NCBI RefSeq assembly: GCF_051900415.1
Contig: NZ_JBHZGL010000001.1
Location: forward strand, 519,390-583,389
Length of the DNA stretch: 64,000 nucleotides
Direction of reading: 5' to 3'
From: Frateuria_A sp051900415
GTDB lineage: Bacteria > Pseudomonadota > Gammaproteobacteria > Xanthomonadales > Rhodanobacteraceae
Shown here: positions 43,608 through 53,300 of the stretch, piece by piece
Layout of the letters: each line of letters starts with the position of its first letter
Numbering within the stretch: the stretch's first letter is position 1
Made by a program: the position numbers and the translations under genes
The notes under the pieces: generated by a model
Told to the model about the DNA's origin: nothing
Databases searched by the model: none
What the model saw: only the letters and a program-made list of their open reading frames with translations

Positions 43608-44270
43608 ATGAACCGTCTCGCCACCATCTTCCTTGCCACGCTCGCGCTTTCCCTTGCGAGCCTGGCCCACGCTGCCACCGGCCCCGCGCGCCAGCGCCTG
43701 GACGCCTTCGCCACCAACCTGCATTCGCTCAAGGGCCATTTCACCCAGACCCTCACCGATGCCAGCGGGCAGGGCGCCAAGACCAGTTCGGGCACGCTCG
43801 CGTTGCAGGCGCCGCGCCAGTTCCGCTGGGACACGCTCGAGCCGTACAAGCAGACCATCGTCGCCGACGGCAGCCGCGTATGGCTGTACGACCCGGAGCT
43901 GGAGCAGGTCACCGTGCGCGTGCAGAGCACGGAAGAGGCGCACAGCCCGCTCACCGTCATCACCGATCTGAAGCAGCTCGACAAGGACTTCGCCGTCACC
44001 GAACGCGGCGAGCGCGATGGCCTCACCTGGCTGCGCCTGAGCTCCAGGGCCAAGGACCCCCAGTTCGACTACGCCGACCTGGGCTTCGACGCGCAAGGCC
44101 TCAAGCGCATGATGTTCCGCGACCAGCTCGGCGCGGTCACCGACATCCGCTTCTCCGACTGGCAGCGCAACGTCGACCTGCCGCCCTCGACCTTCAACTT
44201 CACCCCGCCGCCGGGCGCCGACGTGATCGGCGATCTCCCGGTGATGACCACCCACCCGCTGAAGGACTGA
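43608..44270 (+). CDS. lolA: Outer-membrane lipoprotein carrier protein LolA
   Basis: This 220-residue periplasmic chaperone has signal peptide MNRLATIFLATLALSLASLAHA with the cut after AHA. The mature part has the LolA beta-half-barrel text (LKGHFTQTLTDASGQ; GTLALQAPRQFRWDTLEPY; VWLYDPELEQVTV). It ferries lipoproteins from LolCDE to LolB. It is downstream of ftsK as in many gammaproteobacteria. ATG 43608 is assigned from the signal peptide. Confidence 0.95.
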   Translation: MNRLATIFLATLALSLASLAHAATGPARQRLDAFATNLHSLKGHFTQTLTDASGQGAKTSSGTLALQAPRQFRWDTLEPYKQTIVADGSRVWLYDPELEQVTVRVQSTEEAHSPLTVITDLKQLDKDFAVTERGERDGLTWLRLSSRAKDPQFDYADLGFDAQGLKRMMFRDQLGAVTDIRFSDWQRNVDLPPSTFNFTPPPGADVIGDLPVMTTHPLKD

Positions 44271-44277
44271 TCCGGCC

Positions 44278-44949
44278 ATGCCCGTGCTGCGCCAACTGCC
44301 GCGCTGGGCGTGGGTGGGTGGCGCCGTGCTCGCCTTCATCGCCGGGCTGGTCAACGCGGCCGGCTACATGGGCTTCCGCCACCAGTCGATCAGCAACCTG
44401 ACCGGCTCGACCACGCTGCTCGGCATTTCGCTGGGCACCGGGGACGGCGGCGAAGCGCTGCACTGGATGCTTTCCCTGCTGGCCTTCGTCATCGGCGCGA
44501 TGGCCAGCGGTGCAATCGTGCAGAAAAGCACGCTCAAGCTGGGCCGCCCCTACGGCGTGGCGCTGCTGATCGAGTCGCTGCTGCTTTTCGTCGCCGTGCC
44601 GCTGCTGGACCGCGAATGGTCGGCCGGCCTGTGGCTGGCCTCGATGGCCTGTGGCCTGCAGAACGGCATGGTGAGCACCTACAGCGGTGCCGTCTTCCGC
44701 ACCACCCACGTCTCGGGCATGTTCACCGACCTGGGCATTTACCTGGGTCACCGCCTGCGCGGGCTCGAGGTGGACATGCTGCGCGTGCGCGTCTGCCTGC
44801 TGGTGATCGGCAGCTTCATGCTGGGCGGCGTCGCCGGCGCCCTCCTGTTTGCACACCTGCGCGAGCGGAGCTTGTTGATCCCGGCGGTACTGACCGGCCT
44901 GTGCGGCGCCCTCTACAGCCTCTACCGTCAACGCACGACATCCCTGTAG
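44278..44949 (+). CDS. DUF1275 (YoaK) family membrane protein
   Basis: This 223-residue protein has about six membrane helices and the family wording at helix 1-2 (AFIAGLVNAAGYMGFRHQSI; SNLTGSTTLLGISLG) and near helix 4-5 (GLQNGMVSTYSGAVFRTTHV). Function unknown; transport is often suggested. It lies between lolA (seven bases upstream) and rarA, which are adjacent in many relatives, so it looks inserted in that run. Confidence 0.85.
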   Translation: MPVLRQLPRWAWVGGAVLAFIAGLVNAAGYMGFRHQSISNLTGSTTLLGISLGTGDGGEALHWMLSLLAFVIGAMASGAIVQKSTLKLGRPYGVALLIESLLLFVAVPLLDREWSAGLWLASMACGLQNGMVSTYSGAVFRTTHVSGMFTDLGIYLGHRLRGLEVDMLRVRVCLLVIGSFMLGGVAGALLFAHLRERSLLIPAVLTGLCGALYSLYRQRTTSL

Positions 44950-44970
44950 GAGCGCACCCTGTGCGCGACC
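44944..44970. repeat. Single REP-like arm (TGTAGGAGCGCACCCTGTGC)
   Basis: One arm of the 38531 family directly after (and overlapping) the DUF1275 stop; the following GACCGCGGGCC has no matching inverse arm nearby. Confidence 0.7.
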
Positions 44971-45020
44971 GCGGGCCGGCCCCGCCACGCCCACCACGCG
45001 ACGGGCGCTATCATCCGGCG

Positions 45021-46337
45021 ATGCCCGAGACCGCCTCCCTTTTTCCCGAATCCGATGCGCTCAAGCCGCTGGCCGAGCGCATGCGTCCGCGCAGCTTCGA
45101 CGAAATCGTCGGCCAGCCGCGGCTGACCGCGGCCGCCTCGCCGCTGCGCCGCGCATTGGAAGCGGGCAAGGTGCACTCGATGGTGCTGTGGGGCCCGCCA
45201 GGTTGCGGCAAGACCACGCTGGCCCTGCTGGTCGCGCGCTACGCCGATGCCGACTTCCGCGCCATCTCCGCCGTGCTCTCCGGCCTGCCGGACGTGCGCA
45301 AGGCCCTGGCGGAGGCGGAGGCAAACTTCGCGCAGGGCCGGCGCACGGTGCTGTTCGTGGACGAGGTGCATCGCTTCAACAAAGCGCAGCAGGATGCCTT
45401 CCTGCCGCACATCGAACGTGGAGTGATCGTCTTTGTCGGCGCCACCACCGAGAACCCCTCGTTCGAGCTCAACTCCGCGCTCCTCTCGCGCTGCCGTGTC
45501 CACGTGCTGGAGGCCGTATCGACCGAGGCGATCGTGGCCGCACTGGAGCGCGCGCTCGCCGACGACGAGCGAGGGCTCGGCCAGATGCACCTCCGGATCG
45601 ACGCGGAATCGCTGAAGCTGATCGCCCAGGCTGCCGACGGCGACGTGCGCCGCGCGCTCACGCTGCTGGAAATCGCCGCGGAGCTGGCCCACGACGGGCG
45701 CATCGACGAGGCGACCCTGACCCAGGTGCTGGCCGACCGCACGCGTCGCTTCGACAAGGGCGGCGAACAGTTCTATGACCAGATATCGGCACTGCACAAA
45801 TCGGTGCGCTCGTCCGATCCGGATGCGGCCGTGTACTGGCTTTGCCGCATGCTGGACGGCGGTTGCGACCCGCTCTACCTGGCCCGGCGCATGACCCGCA
45901 TGGCGGTCGAGGACGTCGGCCTGGCCGAGCCGCGCGCCTGGCGCATGGCGCTGGATGCCTGGGACACCTACGAGCGCCTGGGCAGCCCCGAGGGCGAACT
46001 GGGCCTCGCGCAGCTCGCCATCTGGCTGGCCATCGCGCCCAAGAGCAATGCCGCCTACATGGCCTACAACAAGGCCCGCGCCGCGGTGCGCGAAACCGGT
46101 ACGCTCGAGGTCCCCATGCACCTGCGCAACGCCCCCACCAAGCTCATGAAGGGGCTGGGCTACGGCAAGGGCTACCAGTATGACCACGACGTCGCGGGCG
46201 GCATCGCGCTGGACCAGCAATGCCTGCCCGATGCCCTGGACGGTACCGTGTTCTACGAGCCCGTCGACCGCGGTCTCGAGCAGAAGCTGCGCGAGAAAAT
46301 GATCCAGTTGCGTGCTTCGCGACGTCGTAAGCCGTAA
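45021..46337 (+). CDS. rarA: Replication-associated recombination protein A (RarA/MgsA)
   Basis: This 438-residue AAA+ ATPase of the clamp-loader-related family has Walker A GPPGCGKTT (K64), Walker B VLFVDEVHRFNKAQQ, sensor GATTENPSFELNSALLSR, and a C-terminal tetramerisation region (AYNKARAAVRETG; GYQYDHDVAGG). It acts at stalled replication forks. ATG 45021 begins MPETASLFPE. A hairpin with the stop codon in its loop, followed by TTTT, probably terminates the message. Confidence 0.95.
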   Translation: MPETASLFPESDALKPLAERMRPRSFDEIVGQPRLTAAASPLRRALEAGKVHSMVLWGPPGCGKTTLALLVARYADADFRAISAVLSGLPDVRKALAEAEANFAQGRRTVLFVDEVHRFNKAQQDAFLPHIERGVIVFVGATTENPSFELNSALLSRCRVHVLEAVSTEAIVAALERALADDERGLGQMHLRIDAESLKLIAQAADGDVRRALTLLEIAAELAHDGRIDEATLTQVLADRTRRFDKGGEQFYDQISALHKSVRSSDPDAAVYWLCRMLDGGCDPLYLARRMTRMAVEDVGLAEPRAWRMALDAWDTYERLGSPEGELGLAQLAIWLAIAPKSNAAYMAYNKARAAVRETGTLEVPMHLRNAPTKLMKGLGYGKGYQYDHDVAGGIALDQQCLPDALDGTVFYEPVDRGLEQKLREKMIQLRASRRRKP

Positions 46338-46352
46338 CGGCTTGCGGATTTT
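46326..46352 (+). terminator. Putative terminator overlapping the rarA stop codon
   Basis: CGTAAGCCG pairs with CGGCTTGCG (one wobble) around TAA, which is the rarA stop codon, followed by GATTTTC. The T-run is short, so efficiency is uncertain. Confidence 0.45.
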
Positions 46353-46673
46353 CAGGCGGCCCATACCCGGGACGGACACGCCTTGTTTTAAACGGTTAGC
46401 CGCGATTCAGATGATCAGCAAGCCCAGTCCTGGCCGCCGTTGCCGGGGAAGCAAGCGTGGAGGACGGCCTACCCGATGTTCTCGGGTAGTCGCGATCTTC
46501 ATCTTTCCTTAACGGGTCATGCACGACCTTGCGCCACCTTTCGCGGGCCAGGGATTTGGTCAGTGCGGCATAGCCTCCCGCGGAATCTGTGAGCACAAGC
46601 CGGTTTTGCCGCCGGCCGGTCACTACCATGTGGGCCCTTCGGCGGGTCCGCCGAAAAGCTAAGGAATGGCGTA
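46338..46673. other. 336-base gap before the lipopeptide locus with two hairpins
   Basis: No gene is supported. CTACCCGA/TCGGGTAG forms a stem with a five-base loop at 46469-46489. TTCGGCGG/CCGCCGAA forms another at 46638-46655, just before the AAGGA SD (46661) of the VOC gene. Both would lie in the untranslated leader if transcription starts further upstream. No promoter was recognised with confidence. Confidence 0.6.
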
Positions 46674-47171
46674 ATGAATGGACTCCCCTTTTTGGGCCAG
46701 CACGCGGTGCGCCTCGATCACGTGGCGATTGCGGTGAAGGATATCGATCAGGCGATCGGGTTTTACCAGGACGTGCTGGGCATGCACCTGGTCGATCGCA
46801 AGCGGATCGCCGGCAAGAAGACAGGCATGGTTTCGGCCGAATTCTCGGCCGGTCAATTCTCGATCGTACTGGTGCAGGGGACCGAGGCCGAGAGCCAGGT
46901 CTGCCGTTTCATCGACGAGTACGGTCCCGGCGTCCAGCATGTGGCGATCGAAGTCGACAGCGTCGTCGCCGTCGCCGACAAGCTGCGTGAGCGCGGCATG
47001 CAATTCGAGACCAACGTCATCCAGGGGCCGGGCCTGACGCAGATCTTCGCGCGCCGGGATGGCACCTCCGGGGTGATGTTCGAATTCATCGAGCGCACCG
47101 CCAACGACGGCTTCAACGAAGAAAGCGTGCGCAGCCTGTTCGAGCAGCTCGAACAGAGCGAAGCCTGCTGA
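46674..47171 (+). CDS. Single-domain VOC protein similar to the metal-binding half of HPPD
   Basis: This 165-residue protein has the vicinal oxygen chelate fold with H16 (RLDHVAIAV), H89 (GVQHVAIEV) and E137 (VMFEFIE) in the two-His-one-carboxylate spacing. Its end, GFNEESVRSLFEQLEQSE, recalls the C-terminal end of 4-hydroxyphenylpyruvate dioxygenase. Those dioxygenases have about 350 residues and two VOC modules; here only one is present. The reaction is unknown. AAGGA at 46661 fixes ATG 46674. It is the gene just before the synthetase (155 bases), so it may belong to that pathway, for example in precursor supply or tailoring. Confidence 0.78.
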   Translation: MNGLPFLGQHAVRLDHVAIAVKDIDQAIGFYQDVLGMHLVDRKRIAGKKTGMVSAEFSAGQFSIVLVQGTEAESQVCRFIDEYGPGVQHVAIEVDSVVAVADKLRERGMQFETNVIQGPGLTQIFARRDGTSGVMFEFIERTANDGFNEESVRSLFEQLEQSEAC

Positions 47172-47326
47172 TCACCGCGCTGCAAGGCACACGCCGGGCT
47201 GCGACAGGCCGGCGGACCGCCGGTACGTCCGTACGAATGCAAGTCCGCAGCGGGGCGCAGTACGTCCTCGCATAGTTTTCCAGCAAGGCGTCGGGGGGCG
47301 CCTTGCGACAGCCATATCGGGTTCCA

Positions 47327-50300
47327 ATGAGTGACCGTCCTAGGGAATGGGGGGCACGGGCGCGAGCCGTGCGGGGGGAATGGACAAGCCTGGTGGCCTT
47401 GCTTCGCGATCGTGCGGCGAGCCAGGGCGACGATCCGGCGTTTTCGTTTCTCAAGGATGGCGAAGTCGGAGAGGCCGCGCTCAGCTATGGCGAGCTCGAC
47501 CGTCGCGCGCGTTCGATTGCCGCGCGCCTGCAGCAGCAGGCCACCGCAGGCGACCGCGCGTTGCTGCTTTTTCCGCCCGGCCTGGACTACATCTGCGCCT
47601 TCTTCGGATGCCTCTATGCAGGCGTCATCGCGGTTCCCATCTATCCGCCGCAATCCCAGCGCAGTCGCGTCGACCGGCTGCAATCGGTGGTCGCCGATTC
47701 GGGCGCGAGCTGGGTGCTCGGCACGACGGAGATCGTCAACGGCCTGACGCAAGAGGTGGAACTGCTGGGTTGCCTGCGCACGCTGGCGACCGACTCCGTC
47801 GACGACGCATTGGCCCGGGCGTGGCAGATGCCGGCAGTGGACGCCGACACGATCGCCTTCCTCCAGTACACCTCCGGTTCCACCGGGCAGGCCAAGGGCG
47901 TCATGGTCAGCCACGGAAACCTGTTGCACAACGAGGCGCTCATCCGCGACGGCTTCGGCAACGATCGTGACACGGTCGTGGTCGGCTGGTTGCCGCTTTA
48001 CCACGACATGGGACTGGTCGGAAACGTCCTGCAACCGATCTATCTTGGTGGTCGCGCGGTACTGATGTCGCCGATGGCTTTTCTGCAGAAGCCCTTGCGC
48101 TGGCTGCAGGCAGTCTCGCGCTACCGGGCCACGGTCAGTGGCGGCCCCAATTTCGCCTACGAGCTTTGTGCCGAGCGCATCGGCGAAGAGGACATGGCGG
48201 AGCTGGATCTTTCCTGCTGGCGCGTCGCCTTCAATGGTTCGGAGCCGATCCGCGCCAGCACGCTCGAACGGTTCGCGCAGGCCTTCGCTCCCTGCGGTTT
48301 TCGCGCCGATGCATCCTTTGCCTGCTACGGCCTGGCCGAGTCCACGCTGTTCGTGGCCGGTTCGACGCCGTTGGCACCGACGGTCTCGCTGGATGTCGAC
48401 CCGACCCAATTACAGCGCCACCGCGTGCTGCGCTCTCAGGCCGGCGATCGGCGCCGGCTGGTGGGGTCGGGACACGCGGATCCGGAGCGCGTGTGCATCG
48501 TGCAACCGGAAAGCCGACGCCCCTGCGCGATGGGCGAGGTGGGCGAGATCTGGGTTCGCGGGCCCAGCGTGGCGCAGGGCTACTGGCGCCAACCCGAGTT
48601 GAGCGCCGTCACGTTCCAGGCACGCACCGATGCAGGTGATGGCCCGTTCCTGCGCTCCGGCGATTTTGGCTTCGTGCAGGACGGCCAATTGTTCGTCACC
48701 GGTCGGCTCAAGGAGCTGATCATCATCCGCGGGCGCAATCATTACCCGCAGGATATCGAGCAGACCGTGCAGACGGCCCATCCAGCTCTGGCGGTAGGTG
48801 CAGGCGCCGCCTTCGCCATCGACCAGGATGGCGAAGAGCGGCTGGTCGTGGTGCAGGAAGTCCAGCGCACCCATCTGCGCCAGCTCGATGTGGCGGCAGT
48901 GGAACATGCCGTGCACGCCGCGGTCGCCGAGCGACACCAGTTGCAGTTGCACGCGTTGGTGTTGATCAAGCCGATGCGCCTGCCGAAAACCTCCAGCGGC
49001 AAGATCAAGCGACGCGAAACCCGGCGACTGTTCGCCGAGCGCCTGCTCGAGAGCCTGAACGCACCGCCGGAACGCACCGCCAAGGTGGCGGAATCGGCGG
49101 CCATCTACGGCACGCCGTTCGACCGGCGGGTGTTGGCGACGCTGCCATCGCATGAGCGGGTGTCACGTATCGCGGACCACCTCCGTGCGCTGCTCGGCGA
49201 CGTGCTGAGGCGACCTGCGGCCGACATCGACGTCAACCTGGCGACGACCGCGCAGGGCCTCGATTCGCTGGCTGCGATCCAGTTGCAGCAACGGATCGAG
49301 GAAACCCTGGCCGCCGCGTGCCCGCTCGAATCGCTGCTCGCCGGCACGACTCCGATCGAATTGGCGCGGATGCTGGATGCAGCGGGTGACGAGGGCATGC
49401 AGGCGCGCCTGCCATGCGGAGGCCGGGATGAGGGTCCGCTGACGGCCAATCAGGCCTCCATGTGGTTCCTGCAATCGCTCGATCCCGCCAGCCGCGCCTA
49501 CAACGTGGCCGTGCCCCTGCGGCTGCGCGGCGAACTGCACGAGGCCCGCCTGCAGCAGGCATGGGCGCGTCTTGCCGAACAGCACCCGATGTTGCGCACC
49601 CGCTACGTAGTCGTCGACGGCGAGCCGGTACAACGCATCGATGCCGGTTACACGCCTGCCGTCGAGTGGGTCGACGCGACTGGCTGGAACGACGAATCCA
49701 TCGAGCGCGCCCTGACCGCAGCGGCAGGCGAGGCCTTGTTGCAGGACGGAAGCGTTCCTTTCCGCATCCATGGCTATCGGCGCGCAGCCGACGACCACAT
49801 CATGCTGGTGGTTGCCCACCACATCGCCGTGGACCTGCGCACGCTCGTGCTGTTGTTCGAGCAGTGGGGCCGGCACTATGCCGCGCGCTGCGAGGCCCGT
49901 GAACCGACCGACGCGGGCGCGCGGCACAGCGCGATCGACCTGGCTCTTTGTCAGCGCGACTGGTTCGCGTCGCAGGCGGCTGAGCGGCAATGGTCATACT
50001 GGCGCGACCAGTTGGAGGCACCCTTGCCCGTGCTGGGTCTGCCGACCGATCAGCCGCGTCCGGCAATGCGCGATTCTCACGCCGGGGTACATGATTTCGA
50101 GCTCGACGCGCCGCTGTCGGCGGCGCTGCGCGAGGTCGCGCGGCAGCACGGCGTCACGCTGTACATGTTGTTGCTGGCCGCTTATCAGGTCTTCCTGCAT
50201 CACTCCTGTGGGGACGAAGACATCTGCGTGGGGTCGCCGGTTGCCGGGCGTACCCGTGCGGAGTTCGAATCGCTGGCCGGCTACTGCGTCAACACCGTGG

Positions 50301-53300
50301 TGTTGCGCGGTGACCTTTCCGGCAACCCGCGGTTCGATGCGTTCCTCCGGCAGATCCGCGATCGCGTACTGGGTGCGCTGGCCCACCAGGACCTGCCGTT
50401 CGCCACCCTGGTGGAGCGGCTGGTTCCCCAGCGCGACCGGGCGACCACGCCGTTGTTCCAGACCCTGTTCGCGCTGCAGCAGACACCCGACTGGCCCGCT
50501 GCATCCGCCTTCGTGCTGGATGGCGCAGGCGCACGGGCCGAACTGGGCGGGCTGGCCGTGGAAGGCATCGCCATGCCACCGCAGGGTTGTCAGTTCGATC
50601 TTTCGCTGTTCGTCGCCGATGCCGGCGATCGTTTGCAGGCCCGGTTCGAGTACGCGAGCGCGCTGTTCGCGCCGGCGCGCATTGCGGCCATGGGCGAGCA
50701 GTTCGCCTGTCTTCTGCAGGCGATCGCATCGATGCCTACCGCGCGCTTGTCCGGGTTGCCGCTGCTGTCGGTGCAGCCGGCCGCGGTGGTGCCCGGGACG
50801 TTGCCTGCGGCCGGTGCCGATCCGGCAATCGCCCTGGTCGAACAGATCATGCGCCAGGCGGGACAGCACCCGGATACGCTGGCGCTCATTTGCGATGGCG
50901 AGCGCCTCAGCTATGCGCGTCTGGAGCGCGAATCTGCCGAGCTGGCCAGCCGACTACAGGCGCAAGGCGTTTCCATCGGATCGAGAGTCGGCTTGCACCT
51001 GGCGCGCAAGGCGCACGCCTATGTCGCCGTATTGGCGGTGCTCAAGTGCGGTGCGACCTGCGTGCCGCTCGATCCCGCCTATCCGCCCGCGCGACTGGCG
51101 CAGATGGCCCAACTGGGCTGCCTGAACCTTCTATTGACCGATGCGACGGAGAGCGCGGCCGCGTGGCCGGCGGACCTTCCGCGTCTCGATCCGCGTCTGC
51201 GGACGAGTGACCGGTTCCTGCCGCCCTCACTGGTGACGCTGGCCGCCAGCGCGCTACCGGTCTATCTGTTGTTCACGTCCGGCTCGACGGGAACACCCAA
51301 GGGCGTATTGATGAACCAGGGCACGCTGGCGAATCTGCTGCGCTGGCATCAGCGTGCGATGCCGCTGGAGGCCGGCGCCCGGGTCAGCCAGTTCGCCTCG
51401 CTCAACTTCGACGTCGCGTTCCAGGAGATCCTTTCGACCTGGACCGTTGGCGCCACGCTGGTGGTGGCTTCCCAGGAGCAGCGCCTCGATCCCGAAGCAC
51501 TGCTGGCCTTGTTGCGGGAAGAGGGTGTGCAGCGGGCATTCCTCCCGGTGGTGGCGATGCAGCAACTGGCCAGGCATGCCGTTGCGCACGCGGCCATGCC
51601 GCGGGCGTTGCGCGAGGTGGTCTGTGCTGGCGAGGCCTTGCAGATCGGCCCGTCGGTGCGCGCTTTCTTCGCGGCGTTGCCCGGCGCCAGCCTGTACAAC
51701 CATTACGGACCGACCGAAAGCCACGTGGTGACGTGTCATCGCCTGCATGGCGATCCCGCCGGATGGCCGGCGACGCCGCCCATCGGCGCTCCGATCGACA
51801 ACGTGTGCGTGCATCTACTGGATCGCTACGGGCGACCGGTGCCGGAAGGCGCTCGCGGCGAAATCTTCCTTGCGGGCGCGGGCCTGGCCCACGGTTATGC
51901 CGAACGCGGTCGGCTGACCGCTGAGCGGTTCGTCCCCGACCCGTTCACGGGTGGCGGCGCGCGGATGTATCGCACCGGCGACTTGGGCCGCCGGCTGCCG
52001 GATGGGGCGATCGAATACCTCGGTCGCATCGATTTCCAGGTGCAGTTGCGTGGATTCCGCGTGGAGCCGGGCGAAATCGAGGCGCAGTTGCTGGCGCTGG
52101 CAGGCGTTGGTGAAGCGGTGGTGGTCGTGTGCGAGGCTCGTCCCGGCGAGCCGGGGCTGGTGGCGTACGTGGTGGCCGCGGACGGGCACCTGCTGGAGCG
52201 GTCGCAACTGCGCGCGTGGCTGCGCGAACGGCTGCCCGACTACATGGTTCCCGCACATATCGTGGCGTTGCCCGGCCTTCCCCTGACCGCCAACGGCAAG
52301 GTGGACAAGCGGGCGTTGCCGCCGCCGGAAGGCGAACCGCAGGACGGTGACGATGATCCGCCGGTTGGCGCCACGGAGATCGAGGTCGCGCGGCTCTGGG
52401 CCGACGTGCTCGGCGTGGAGCAGGTGGGACGCGCACAGAACTTCTTTGCCAGCGGTGGTCATTCGTTGCTGGCGACCCGGCTGGTAATGCGCCTGCGTGA
52501 GGCGTTCGGCGCAACGCTGCCGGTCAGCGCGCTGTTCGAAGCGCCCACCGTGGCCGGACTGGCCGCGCGTATCGACGCAATGCCGGCCATGGACCTGCCG
52601 CCGCTCGAAACCGTGGCGCGCGGCAAACCGCTGCCCCTGTCGCACGCCCAGCAACGATTGTGGCTGGTCGACCAGATGGAAGGCGCCAGTGCGGCCTACA
52701 ACATGCCTGCCGCCTTCCATCTGGATGGCGAGCTGGACGTTGCGGCGCTGCGGGCGAGCTTCCAGCGCATCGTGCAGCGCCACGAGATCCTGCGCACCCG
52801 GTTCGCCGATCACCATGGCGATCCGATGCAATGGATTGCCGACGATTGCAGCGTGACACTGGAGACGGATGACATCGGGCCCGGTGCCATCGACACCGCC
52901 ATCGAGCGGCACGCGCAGGCACCCTTCCGCCTGCAGGACGGTGGCCTGCTCCGGATCGCCTTGCTCAGGATCGCGCGCGACCGGCACCTGCTGCTGGTGA
53001 ACATGCACCACATCATTGCCGACGGCTGGTCGATCGGTGTGCTGGTGCGCGAGTTGATGGAGTGTTACGCGGCCGAGCGCGACGGTCGAGAGCCCGCGCT
53101 GCCCGACTTGCCGGTGCAATACGCCGACTACGCCCAGTGGCAGCGCGCCTGGCTCAAGCGCACCGCGGCGACGCAGCTTGCTTACTGGCGCGGCCAGCTC
53201 GGCGGCCTGCCGCCATTGCTGGAACTGCCCGGCGACCGCCCGCGCCCGCCGGTGCAGAGCTACCGGGGCGGGTTGCACCGCTTCCGCCTGCCGGCTGCGC

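Noticed and set aside
44310..45020. Extension of RarA upstream into the DUF1275 gene
   Set aside because: That part is a shadow of the DUF1275 frame. MPETASLFPE at 45021 is the family-like start.
46338..46673. tRNA or other structural RNA gene in the gap after rarA
   Set aside because: The two hairpins do not form a cloverleaf and no T-arm or CCA-type end is recognisable.
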